Notes under the pieces: model-generated
Told to the model about the DNA's origin: nothing
Database searches by the model: none
What the model saw: the letters and a program-made list of their open reading frames with translations, nothing else
Translations under genes and position numbers: made by a program
In this document: positions 1 to 8,364 of the stretch, one piece after another
Layout of the letters: each line of letters starts with the position of its first letter
Position numbering within the stretch: the first letter of the stretch is position 1
Source: CAVSWT01 sp963731745
GTDB taxonomy: Bacteria; Bacteroidota; Ignavibacteria; Ignavibacteriales; Ignavibacteriaceae
Assembly (NCBI GenBank): GCA_963731745.1
Contig: CAVSWT010000002.1
Coordinates: 136,737-200,736, forward strand
Direction: 5' to 3'
DNA: 64,000 nucleotides

Positions 1-1
1 T

Positions 2-460
2 AACGGTGTTGCGGGCGAAAGGTTCGCTGTCAGAAACTCGGGTGCGCATGCCGTTATTGAAGGTGTGGGAGATCATGGTTGTGAGTACATGACTGGCGGC
101 AGAGTCGCAGTATTGGGTAAAACCGGTAGAAACTTTGCGGCAGGAATGTCTGGTGGTATTGCATACGTTTGGGATTCTGATAAACAATTCAAAAAATATC
201 TAAACTCTCAGCTAGTTGATGTTGAAACACTTTCAGAAGAAGATTTTACTGAATTGTATGGGATGATAAATAATCATTTAAATTACACCAATTCTAAAAG
301 AGCCGAATATTTATTAAATAATTGGAAGAATGAAAAATTAAACTTCCTAAAAATAATTCCATTTGAATATAAAGCCGCACTTCAAAAGCTGATAGAAGAA
401 GAAAAGAAGAACAGTATTGTTGAGGAAGAAACTAATTTTGCGGAGGTAGCTAATGGGTAA
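2..460 (+). CDS. gltB: Glutamate synthase large subunit, C-terminal end (partial)
   Basis: The reading frame is open from the left edge, so the gene begins outside the window and about 152 C-terminal residues are visible. They contain the glycine-rich GXGXG beta-helix that closes glutamate synthase alpha subunits: RNSGAHAVIEGVGDHGCEYM, then TGGRVAVLGKTGRNFAAGMSGG. In the known enzyme this domain is structural, while the glutaminase and FMN/Fe-S synthase domains lie upstream. The tail after it is helical and charged. The stop overlaps the gltD start by 8 bases, which indicates translational coupling of the two subunits. The first GTG inside the window, at 65, is internal and not a real start. 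Confidence 0.94.
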   Translation, partial: NGVAGERFAVRNSGAHAVIEGVGDHGCEYMTGGRVAVLGKTGRNFAAGMSGGIAYVWDSDKQFKKYLNSQLVDVETLSEEDFTELYGMINNHLNYTNSKRAEYLLNNWKNEKLNFLKIIPFEYKAALQKLIEEEKKNSIVEEETNFAEVANG

Positions 461-1916
461 ACCAACAGGCTTTAAGGAATACAAAAGAGTAACATTAAAA
501 AAGGAAAAAGTCGACGAGAGAAAACTTCACTTCAACGAATTTGAATTTCCTTTTGAAGAAAATGACGCACAAACTCAAGGTGCAAGATGTATGGATTGCG
601 GAATTCCATTTTGCCATGGCGATACAGGCTGTCCGGTCCAAAATTATATTCCTGAGTGGAATGATTTGATTTATAAAGGGCACTGGAAAGAAGCGTTAGA
701 CAATCTTCACTCTACAAATAATTTCCCGGAATTCACCGGCAGGTTGTGCCCGGCCCCATGTGAAGCAGCTTGTGTACTTGGAATTAACAATGATCCCGTT
801 ACAATTAAATCGATTGAACGGACTATCATCGATAGAGGTTTTGACGAAGGGTGGGTAGTGCCTAAATCTCCCAAACAATCAACTGGAAAAACAATAGCTG
901 TGGTAGGGTCTGGACCTGCTGGATTAGCTGCAGCACAGCAGCTTGCACGCGAAGGACACTCGGTAACTGTTTACGAAAAAAATGATAGGATCGGTGGTTT
1001 ATTAAGATATGGTATTCCGGATTTTAAAATGGAGAAGCATTTAATTGACAGAAGATTAGATCAGATGAAAGAAGAGGGAGTTGAATTTCAAACAGGAATA
1101 AATGTAGGCGTGGATATTAAGGCAAAAGAGTTAGTTGATTTATTTGATGCAGTGGTTCTTGCCGGAGGTTCGGAAAAACCTAGAGATATTTCTATTCCGG
1201 GAAGAGATTTAAAGGGAATTTATTTTGCGATGGAGTTTTTACCTTTGCAAAATAAAGTAAATGCCGGAGATGAAATTCAAAATCAAATTACTGCGGAAGG
1301 AAAAGATGTTGTTATAATTGGCGGCGGTGATACAGGTTCAGACTGTGTTGGAACTTCAATTAGACAAGGAGCAAAATCTGTTACACAAATTGAAATTTTT
1401 CCTAAGCCGCCGGATGAAAGGCCAAGTCACACGCCCTGGCCATACTGGCCGATGATACTTCGAACTTCTTCAAGCCATGAGGAAGGTGTTGAGAGAAAGT
1501 GGAGCATTAATACCACAGCTTTTAAGGATGATGGTACTGGAAATGTATCGGCATTAATTTGTAATGAAATCAAATTTGAAGGTGGAAAATTTGTTGATGT
1601 ACCGGATTCAGGTTTTGAAATAAAAGCTGACTTAGTTCTTATTGCTGCTGGATTTCTTCATCCTGTAAAAGAAGGTTTATTAAGTGAGCTTGAACATTTA
1701 GGATTGGAATTTGATCAACGCGGAAATGTAAAAGCTGATTTTGGTGATGAAGATAATGCACATGTTACTAGTCTTCCAAAAGTATTTGCTTGCGGTGATA
1801 TGAGAAGAGGCCAATCTCTAATTGTATGGGCTATTGCCGAAGGAAGAAAATGTGCTGCCGCAGTTAATAAAGCCCTTCTCAAAAATGAAGATGAAGAATG
1901 GTCTAAAGCTTCGTAA
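453..1916 (+). CDS. gltD: Glutamate synthase small (beta) subunit, NADPH-dependent
   Basis: This 487-residue protein has the full length of a GltD. It passes electrons from NAD(P)H through FAD and 4Fe-4S clusters to the large subunit, which makes two glutamates from glutamine and 2-oxoglutarate. Visible landmarks are the N-terminal cysteine cluster CMDCGIPFC...GCPVQN (about residues 46-65), a second set CPAPCEAAC near 100, the FAD Rossmann motif VVGSGPAGLAAAQQ near 150, and the NADPH-binding motif IIGGGDTGSDC near 290. The C-terminal FACGDMRRGQSLIVWAIAEG is the conserved FAD-domain ending. It overlaps gltB by 8 bases and is followed by a clear terminator, so gltBD ends here. Confidence 0.96.
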   Translation: MGKPTGFKEYKRVTLKKEKVDERKLHFNEFEFPFEENDAQTQGARCMDCGIPFCHGDTGCPVQNYIPEWNDLIYKGHWKEALDNLHSTNNFPEFTGRLCPAPCEAACVLGINNDPVTIKSIERTIIDRGFDEGWVVPKSPKQSTGKTIAVVGSGPAGLAAAQQLAREGHSVTVYEKNDRIGGLLRYGIPDFKMEKHLIDRRLDQMKEEGVEFQTGINVGVDIKAKELVDLFDAVVLAGGSEKPRDISIPGRDLKGIYFAMEFLPLQNKVNAGDEIQNQITAEGKDVVIIGGGDTGSDCVGTSIRQGAKSVTQIEIFPKPPDERPSHTPWPYWPMILRTSSSHEEGVERKWSINTTAFKDDGTGNVSALICNEIKFEGGKFVDVPDSGFEIKADLVLIAAGFLHPVKEGLLSELEHLGLEFDQRGNVKADFGDEDNAHVTSLPKVFACGDMRRGQSLIVWAIAEGRKCAAAVNKALLKNEDEEWSKAS

Positions 1917-1950
1917 TGTATATCTAAAAATTAAAATTAAATTATGCTTT

Positions 1951-1981
1951 AACCCGGAGTCGAAATAATTCCGGGTTTTTT
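1951..1981 (+). terminator. Rho-independent terminator after gltD
   Basis: An 8-bp perfect stem AACCCGGA/TCCGGGTT (1951-1958 with 1970-1977) with an 11-base loop runs straight into a T tract. It lies 35 bases after the gltD stop. Confidence 0.85.
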
Positions 1982-2036
1982 ATTGTTAATTCATTTTGAG
2001 TAAATTTGTTAAAACAATTAAGTAATCGGTAAAAAA

Positions 2037-2441
2037 ATGTTTACAGCAAAAAGAAAAATTAATTTCTATGACTGCGATCCTGCCGGGATTTTATTTTTCG
2101 GAAGAGTTTACGAAATTTGCCATTCAGCTTATGAGGAGATGATCGACAGTTTTAATTTAAATTATGATTACTGGACTAATGAAAATTTCATTGTTCCTAT
2201 AATTAAAAGTGAAGCATCATATCATAAACCAATTCAGTATAGAGAAGAAGTATCCATTGAAATATCGGTAAAGCAGCTAAGGTCAACTTCCTTTGAACTT
2301 GAATATGTATTCAAAAATTCAAAAGGGGAGAAGAGTGTTGTGGTAAATACAATCCATGTTTTTGTTGATAAAAATTCATGGAAGAAAAAAGAGATTAATT
2401 CAGAAATAAAAAATGGTTTGACGAAACATTTAATCAACTGA
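2037..2441 (+). CDS. 4HBT-family acyl-CoA thioesterase, candidate DHNA-CoA hydrolase (MenI-like)
   Basis: A 134-residue single hotdog-fold protein. The N-terminus carries the 4-hydroxybenzoyl-CoA thioesterase signature DCDPAGILFFGRVYE, with Asp14 at the catalytic position. The length is normal for the family. The gene converges on menE with an 8-base overlap and lies next to the whole menaquinone cluster. That makes hydrolysis of 1,4-dihydroxy-2-naphthoyl-CoA, the step between MenB and MenA, the most economical role. Family membership is seen in the sequence; the MenI role is inferred from position. A general acyl-CoA thioesterase is the alternative. Confidence 0.75.
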   Translation: MFTAKRKINFYDCDPAGILFFGRVYEICHSAYEEMIDSFNLNYDYWTNENFIVPIIKSEASYHKPIQYREEVSIEISVKQLRSTSFELEYVFKNSKGEKSVVVNTIHVFVDKNSWKKKEINSEIKNGLTKHLIN

Positions 2442-3906
2442 ATTTGTTTTGAATAATTTTTTTCAACTCTTCTTTTTTAACTTTTCCCAAAGATGTTTTT
2501 GGAATCTGATCAATGAAGAAAAACTTTTGCGGGATTTTAAATCCGGCTAAACTTTTTCTTAAAAATAATTTTATTTCTTCGATTTCTAATTCTTTATTTG
2601 CTGTAATAGCAGCAGCAATAATTTGCCCCCATTCTTTATCTGCAATTTCGAATACACTTACGTCAGTTATCAACGGGTGTTTTGCTAGTTCAATTTCTAC
2701 TTCAATGGGATTAACGTTTTCTCCGCCTGTTATAATTAAATCATTTCGTCTTGCTAGGACGAATAAATAACCATTATCATCAAGATAGCCTATATCGCCT
2801 GTGTAATAGAACTCACCTTTTAATTTTTTCTGTGTTTCTTCCGGGTTCTTAAAATATCCTTTCATGACGGAATCACTTTTTACTAAAATTTCTCCAGCTG
2901 TTTGTGACAAAGTTTCGAATCCATTTTCATAAATAATTTTAATTAAATTATTTTTTAAAGCTTTTCCGCTAGATTTATTTCCTCCCTTAATTTCATTTAA
3001 GGTTAATGCAGCAACAAAGGATGAAGTTTCGGTTGAACCATAAACCTTTGAAACTTTCCAACCTAATTTTATAGCATCATTTATTAAATCATCATCAATA
3101 AATCCACCACCTATAAGAACATTTTTTAATTCATCATTTGGTTTGAAATTTAATTCGACCAATCTTTTAAGCTGCGTTGAAACGAAAGATGCTAGCGTTG
3201 GTTTATACTTTTGAATCGAATAAATTATTTCGTCAGTTTGAATCGATTTAGGAATAATTACACTTGATGAATATAAAAAGGCGCGAATAAAAATTGAAAA
3301 TCCGCCTATATGATAGATAGGAAGGCTCGCCAGCCATCTATCACCTTCTGTTTGATTTAGAATTTGATTTCCATTCTTTGCGCTGTGTAAAAGATTATTG
3401 AAAGTTAATTGAACAGCTTTAGGTTTTCCCGCGGATCCTGATGTGAATAAAATAATTGCAGTATCATCAGCGTGATTAAATTGCTTCGTTTCTTTTTTGT
3501 CTTTATTGTATTGACTAAGTATTTCTACATCATTAATATTAAGTACTTTTAAACCTTCCATCCCTAAAAGGCTGCTGAAATCTTTTGCATCTTTAATTTG
3601 AATTAAGCATTTACATTCAGCAACAGCTAGTTGTTCTTTTAATTCATTACGTGTCAGCCGTAAATTAAAAGGAACCGGAATTGCTCCTATATGCCATAGT
3701 GCGATTACCGCAATAATGAATTCTGAATTAGTTGAACTGATAATTCCAACCAAATTATTTTTTATTACTCTTTCTTTTTGAAAATAATCTGTTAAATAAT
3801 TTATTTTGCTTATGAGATTTTCATAAGTGATAAAGTTATCTTTTTCAATTATTGCTGCCGATGATGGATTAAAATTTTTATTGAAGGGGAAATTGGTTAA
3901 TTGCAT
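2434..3906 (-). CDS. menE: o-Succinylbenzoate-CoA ligase
   Basis: A 490-residue ANL-superfamily adenylating enzyme; MenE activates o-succinylbenzoate with ATP and CoA. Core motifs appear in order: the phosphate loop LFTSGSAGKPKAVQLTF (about 150), YGSTETSS (about 288), YYTGDIGYLDDNGYLFV with ARRNDLIITGGENVNPIEVE (about 365-400), and the C-terminal catalytic lysine region PKTSLGKVKKEEL near the end. It is the last gene of the minus-strand men operon, 12 bases after menA. Acyl-CoA ligases are hard to tell apart by motif, so the assignment rests largely on the cluster. Confidence 0.9.
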   Translation of the reverse strand: MQLTNFPFNKNFNPSSAAIIEKDNFITYENLISKINYLTDYFQKERVIKNNLVGIISSTNSEFIIAVIALWHIGAIPVPFNLRLTRNELKEQLAVAECKCLIQIKDAKDFSSLLGMEGLKVLNINDVEILSQYNKDKKETKQFNHADDTAIILFTSGSAGKPKAVQLTFNNLLHSAKNGNQILNQTEGDRWLASLPIYHIGGFSIFIRAFLYSSSVIIPKSIQTDEIIYSIQKYKPTLASFVSTQLKRLVELNFKPNDELKNVLIGGGFIDDDLINDAIKLGWKVSKVYGSTETSSFVAALTLNEIKGGNKSSGKALKNNLIKIIYENGFETLSQTAGEILVKSDSVMKGYFKNPEETQKKLKGEFYYTGDIGYLDDNGYLFVLARRNDLIITGGENVNPIEVEIELAKHPLITDVSVFEIADKEWGQIIAAAITANKELEIEEIKLFLRKSLAGFKIPQKFFFIDQIPKTSLGKVKKEELKKIIQNKFS

Positions 3907-3918
3907 ACCACTAATATT

Positions 3919-4815
3919 TTATAATGTTAAGCCTAACGCAAACAATATCCCAAATAATGCTGAAAACTTAGCGGTCAGTTCTAAAGTTTTATTTAGCTGC
4001 ATCCCATCAAATGTGTTCAGCATTTTGATAAGGCGAATCGCCAGTGGCAGTGACAAATAAGGAAGAAAAATTATTATGTGAAAGTTAAAAAACAAATATA
4101 AAACGGCAGGAACAACAAATGACAAAATTAAAAGAAAAATAAATTGAAATTTTGTAAAATCTTTTCCAAGTATTACGGCTAGGGTTTTTTTGTTTGCCGC
4201 TCTATCTTCTTCAATATCTCTAAAATTATTTACAACCAAAATATTTGTAATTAACGCCCCAACCGGGATGGAAGCAAGAATTGAAACTAATGTAATTGTT
4301 TTTGAATGAAGATAGTAAGTGAAAATTGTTCCGACAATTCCGAAAAACAAAAAAACAAATACATCACCAAGACCATTATATGCCAGCGGGTATGGCCCGG
4401 CAGTGTAAGCTATTCCGGCGATTATAGAAACAATTCCAACGATTAAAATTATTATTCCAGCATGGCTTACTAAATATAATCCTAGAAGAAACGCAATGCC
4501 GAATACAGTTATGATTCCAAGTCTCATTTCATTTACGGTTATTAATCCTGAAGCTAAAACACGTACGGGGCCTTTACGTTTTTCGTTATCGGCGCCCTTG
4601 TGAAAATCGTATAAATCATTAGTAAAGTTAGTTCCAACTTGAATTAATACAGAACAAAGTAAAGCGATAAAAGAATAAATAAAAATAAATATTCCTTCAC
4701 TAACAGCTAATGAAGAGCCTACTATAACCGGTACAACTGCGGCCAACAAGGTTTTTGGACGGCTAGCTAAAATCCAGCTTTGAAATTTGTTAGGGGGTGT
4801 TATTTCATTTGACAT
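3919..4815 (-). CDS. menA: 1,4-Dihydroxy-2-naphthoate polyprenyltransferase
   Basis: A 298-residue UbiA-family integral membrane protein with about eight or nine hydrophobic segments. It attaches the isoprenoid tail to DHNA to give demethylmenaquinone. Both Asp-rich prenyl-diphosphate motifs are present: NDLYDFHKGADNEKRKGP (about 66-83) and the second motif NNFRDIEEDRAANKKTLAV (about 198). It sits between menB and menE, with 26 and 12 bases of spacing, as an operon member. Confidence 0.93.
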   Translation of the reverse strand: MSNEITPPNKFQSWILASRPKTLLAAVVPVIVGSSLAVSEGIFIFIYSFIALLCSVLIQVGTNFTNDLYDFHKGADNEKRKGPVRVLASGLITVNEMRLGIITVFGIAFLLGLYLVSHAGIIILIVGIVSIIAGIAYTAGPYPLAYNGLGDVFVFLFFGIVGTIFTYYLHSKTITLVSILASIPVGALITNILVVNNFRDIEEDRAANKKTLAVILGKDFTKFQFIFLLILSFVVPAVLYLFFNFHIIIFLPYLSLPLAIRLIKMLNTFDGMQLNKTLELTAKFSALFGILFALGLTL

Positions 4816-4841
4816 ATTAATTGGCTATACAGAAAATTAAA

Positions 4842-5678
4842 TCAAGGAAGTTTTGGAAATTTGTTAAACTCAGGTTTTCGTTTTTCTAAATATGCTTTCT
4901 TTCCTTCCTGAGCTTCCTCGCTCATATAATAAAGCAGAGTTGCATTACCGGCCAGCTCTTGAATTCCAGCTTGTCCATCAAGTTCGGCATTGAAAGCTGA
5001 TTTTAATAATCGAATTGAAAGCGGGCTATGCTCTAAAATTTCTTTTGCCCATTGTACGCCTTCTTCTTCAAGCTTATCGAGCGGGACAACTTTATTTACC
5101 AAACCCATTTTCTCAGCGTCTACCGCATTGTATTGACGGCAGAGATACCAAATTTCTCTTGCTTTTTTTTGTCCAACAATACGTGCTAAATAACTTGATC
5201 CAAATCCTCCGTCAAAGCTGCCAACTTTAGGGCCTGTTTGACCGAATATAGCATTGTCTGCAGCAATAGTTAAATCACAAACTACATGCAGTACATGGCC
5301 GCCTCCAATTGCATATCCAGCAACTAATGCTATTACTGGTTTAGGCATACTCCTAATTAATTTTTGAAGATCGAGTACATTTAATCTTGGAACACCATCT
5401 TTTCCCACATAACCTTTATCGCCTCTAATTCTCTGATCGCCGCCTGAACAAAAAGCATACTTTCCATCTTTCGCCGGACCATATCCTGTTAATAATACAA
5501 CGCCAATCTTTTGGTCTTCTCGTGCATCGGAAAAAGCATCATACATTTGAATAACCGTTTCAGGTCGAAATGCATTTCTAACCTCAGGCCTGTTAATTGT
5601 AATTTTCGCAATGCCGTCCATTTTTTCATAGATTATATCAGAATAATCTTTAGCTTTTTTCCATTTAAATTTCATCAC
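4842..5678 (-). CDS. menB: 1,4-Dihydroxy-2-naphthoyl-CoA synthase
   Basis: A 278-residue crotonase-fold enzyme that cyclises o-succinylbenzoyl-CoA. MenB hallmarks are the N-terminal ITINRPEVRNAFRPETV, the oxyanion-hole segment FCSGGDQRIRGDKGYVGKDG, the GGGHVLHVVCDLTIA helix and FGQTGPKVGSFDGGFGSSYL. The C-terminal tail EAQEGKKAYLEKRKPEFNKF is also typical of MenB. The length matches the family (about 270-285). The 77-base gap to menH holds no other gene and no obvious promoter. Confidence 0.96.
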   Translation of the reverse strand: MMKFKWKKAKDYSDIIYEKMDGIAKITINRPEVRNAFRPETVIQMYDAFSDAREDQKIGVVLLTGYGPAKDGKYAFCSGGDQRIRGDKGYVGKDGVPRLNVLDLQKLIRSMPKPVIALVAGYAIGGGHVLHVVCDLTIAADNAIFGQTGPKVGSFDGGFGSSYLARIVGQKKAREIWYLCRQYNAVDAEKMGLVNKVVPLDKLEEEGVQWAKEILEHSPLSIRLLKSAFNAELDGQAGIQELAGNATLLYYMSEEAQEGKKAYLEKRKPEFNKFPKLP

Positions 5679-5755
5679 TATACCTATAATTGATTTAAGT
5701 TTTACAAAAATATCTAAAAGTTAGCAAAGATTGAATGTAAAATTGAAATGTAAAA

Positions 5756-6580
5756 TTAAAATCCAAGTAAATAACTATTGACAGCTTTTATGAATTCTTT
5801 TGGTTCTTCCAGATGAGTATTATGCCCGGAATTTTTAATTACCATGTGTGCTGAGTTTGGAAGTAATGAGGCCATTTCAACATTTAGATTTGTAAATTTT
5901 GTGTCTAGTTCGCCAGATATCAATAAAGTATCCGGGAGAAAAGTTTTCAATTTATCATAATAGTCCGGCATTACTCCCGTGCTAAATCCTTTTAATGAGT
6001 TTGATAAACCTATTTTATTATTGTCAAGCTTTTGATTTTTAATTTCGTCAAGTTTTTTATTCGAAAATCTTTTTTGAGTGTCAAATATCGGGAGGTTCAT
6101 CCAATGATCAATAAATTCTTCCATAGTTTGATTCATAATAAATTCAGCAAGATCTTTATCTTTGGTTGCTCTTTCAATTTTTTCTTTTCCGGATTTTATT
6201 CCTGCAGAAGTACTTTCTAAAATTAATCCTTTAATCATTTGTGGATATTTTAATGCAAATGATAAAGCCGCCCTTCCTCCCATTGAATAACCCAGGAAGA
6301 AAATTTTATCGTGCGTAAAATTCTCTACTATGATTTTTAGTTGTTCAATTTGTGATTCGGTAAAATAATAATTTATATCATTTGGGGAATCACTATTCCC
6401 ATGTCCGATTAAATCTACAGCGATGGGAAAAACTTTTTTTGTGAGATCTTTATAAATAAATTTCCAGTCTAATGAAGAGCCTGTAAAACCATGCAGAAGA
6501 AATAACGGGGTTTGCTGTTTATCAAATTCATTGTCATCGTAATCCAGATTAAAGAATAAATCATTTACATTTATTTTCAT
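5756..6580 (-). CDS. menH: MenH-type alpha/beta hydrolase (SHCHC synthase)
   Basis: A 274-residue alpha/beta hydrolase. In menaquinone synthesis MenH eliminates pyruvate from SEPHCHC to give SHCHC. The oxyanion segment LFLLHGFTGSSLDW is at 26-39, the nucleophile elbow GYSMGG near 97 provides the catalytic serine, and GHNTHLEEP near the C-terminus carries the catalytic histidine. An Asp in GELDTKF is the probable third member. It lies 11 bases after menD. Motifs alone would allow other hydrolases; the location decides. Confidence 0.86.
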   Translation of the reverse strand: MKINVNDLFFNLDYDDNEFDKQQTPLFLLHGFTGSSLDWKFIYKDLTKKVFPIAVDLIGHGNSDSPNDINYYFTESQIEQLKIIVENFTHDKIFFLGYSMGGRAALSFALKYPQMIKGLILESTSAGIKSGKEKIERATKDKDLAEFIMNQTMEEFIDHWMNLPIFDTQKRFSNKKLDEIKNQKLDNNKIGLSNSLKGFSTGVMPDYYDKLKTFLPDTLLISGELDTKFTNLNVEMASLLPNSAHMVIKNSGHNTHLEEPKEFIKAVNSYLLGF

Positions 6581-6591
6581 CGTTCAATTGC

Positions 6592-8364
6592 CTATAGTAA
6601 ATTTTTGTCAACTTCTTGCCAAAACTTTCTTCTCAATTGCAATGACTTTTGAGCATCGGTTTTTACCTCATGTACAGAAAAGATTTTAGTATCAATAGAT
6701 GCATGGATTTTTTCATTTAATTCTTTCCAGCTTTTTATTGTATAATATTTACCGCAATAAGCCTCTACTAATGGTTTAAAATCCAGATTGTGCTGAGCTA
6801 TAAAATACTCTTTAAATACCTTACCGTAGTCTGAGATTGGAAGAACCTCAAAAATACCTCCGCCATTGTTGTTGATTAAAATGACAGTTAAAGGTAAAGT
6901 ATATTTTTTCGCCGCAAGCATACCATTCAGGTCATGATAGAATGCTAAATCTCCGGTTATGAGAACTGTTGGAAAGTTATTATGTGCTGTAATACCTAAT
7001 GCTGTTGAAGTGATCCCATCTATTCCGCTTGCCCCGCGGTTATTGAAAATTGTAAAATTCTTATCAGTCTTTGAAGCGAAGTAATCAAAATCTCTAATAG
7101 GCATGCTGTTGGAAATCATGATTTGCGTATGCTCAGGCAGCGCATTTAAAATTTCAATTATTACTCGGGGTTCATTGGCAAAACTGGATTTTTCAATTAT
7201 CTCTTTTTTGATTTTAGATGCAATTTTATCAGCATTTATAAAATTTTCAAGCCAATTGCTTTTTTGATTTTTAATTTCAACATCAGATAATTGTTCAAGC
7301 ATGGTTTCACAAAAAACATAGGGCTTACAAGCTAATGAAGCAGTAGCTCTGTTGGATGGATCAAACCAATCGCCGTATTCATTAATCATAAATCTTAAAG
7401 CGTTAGTGTTTTCTAAAAAAGTTTCTAAGGCTTTAGAAGTCACAGTTCTGCCGAATTGTAAAATAATTTCCGGCTGATTTTCTTTCGCAAATTTATTAGA
7501 GCGAAGTATGGCATCGAAATTTGAAATAATATTTGTTTTTGCTGATTTGCCAAATCTTAATTGTGATGCCCCGTCCGCAAGGATAGGATAGCCTAATGTT
7601 TCTGAAAGTAATTTGCAATTTTCATGAAACCTTGAATTGTAATTTTCCGGGCCAGCTATAATTATTCCTTTTCTTCGTTTTAAAAGATGACTCTTAACTT
7701 CAGAAAACCATTTTTCGACTGTAATATTTTTTTCTTCTACTTTAAAGGTTTTCTTATTTTCAATTGAGTTTGATTTGGCCAACTCGATTAAACTATTATC
7801 AATTTCATCTGTAAAGGCTTCGGGTTCAAAAGGTTTTCTAAATGGAAAATTGATATGAACAGGCCCGCGAGATCTTATTGTACTTTCATAAACAGCGCGC
7901 TTAGCAACTGCTTTTATATGTTTTATCCTTTTTGCCATCGGTTCAGGAAGTCCGGCATCAAAAAACCATCTAATATGATTTTTGTAAATATTATTTTGAT
8001 TAATAGTTTGATTTGCTCCGCAGTCAAGTAATTCAGGCGGCCTATCTGCAGTGCATATAATTAAAGGGATGCGCTGCTGATAAGCTTCAATAATCGCTGG
8101 GTAAAACTCTGCAGTGGCTGTCCCGGATGTACAAACTAAAGCTACGGGAGTTTCAGAAGCTTTAGCTAATCCAAGGGCAAAAAAACCGCCGCTTCTTTCA
8201 TCAATGTGAAGAAAGGATTTTATTTTTTTATTCCCGGCAAACGCAAGCGTTAAGGGTGTATTTCGTGAACCGGGTGATATACAAGCATATTTAACACCGG
8301 ATGAAACAAGTTCACTAACAAACGTATCTGTCCAAAATATATTCCGATTAATTTTTATTTTCAT
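6592..8364 (-). CDS. menD: SEPHCHC synthase, ThDP-dependent
   Basis: A 590-residue thiamine-diphosphate enzyme that condenses isochorismate with 2-oxoglutarate. The MenD signature SPGSRNTPLTLAFAG is at about 31-45, followed by CTSGTATAEFYPAIIEA with the catalytic Glu region. The ThDP/metal region GDLAFYHDLNGMLA...INNNGGGIFEVLP is near 470-500. Length fits the family. The start overlaps the menF end by 17 bases, so both are co-translated. Confidence 0.95.
   Translation of the reverse strand: MKIKINRNIFWTDTFVSELVSSGVKYACISPGSRNTPLTLAFAGNKKIKSFLHIDERSGGFFALGLAKASETPVALVCTSGTATAEFYPAIIEAYQQRIPLIICTADRPPELLDCGANQTINQNNIYKNHIRWFFDAGLPEPMAKRIKHIKAVAKRAVYESTIRSRGPVHINFPFRKPFEPEAFTDEIDNSLIELAKSNSIENKKTFKVEEKNITVEKWFSEVKSHLLKRRKGIIIAGPENYNSRFHENCKLLSETLGYPILADGASQLRFGKSAKTNIISNFDAILRSNKFAKENQPEIILQFGRTVTSKALETFLENTNALRFMINEYGDWFDPSNRATASLACKPYVFCETMLEQLSDVEIKNQKSNWLENFINADKIASKIKKEIIEKSSFANEPRVIIEILNALPEHTQIMISNSMPIRDFDYFASKTDKNFTIFNNRGASGIDGITSTALGITAHNNFPTVLITGDLAFYHDLNGMLAAKKYTLPLTVILINNNGGGIFEVLPISDYGKVFKEYFIAQHNLDFKPLVEAYCGKYYTIKSWKELNEKIHASIDTKIFSVHEVKTDAQKSLQLRRKFWQEVDKNLL

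Noticed and set aside
2001..2008. TAAATTTG box upstream of the thioesterase gene
   Set aside because: Perfect -7 box, but no TTG lies 20 bases upstream; the nearest is 15 away and overlaps the terminator. Not called as a promoter.
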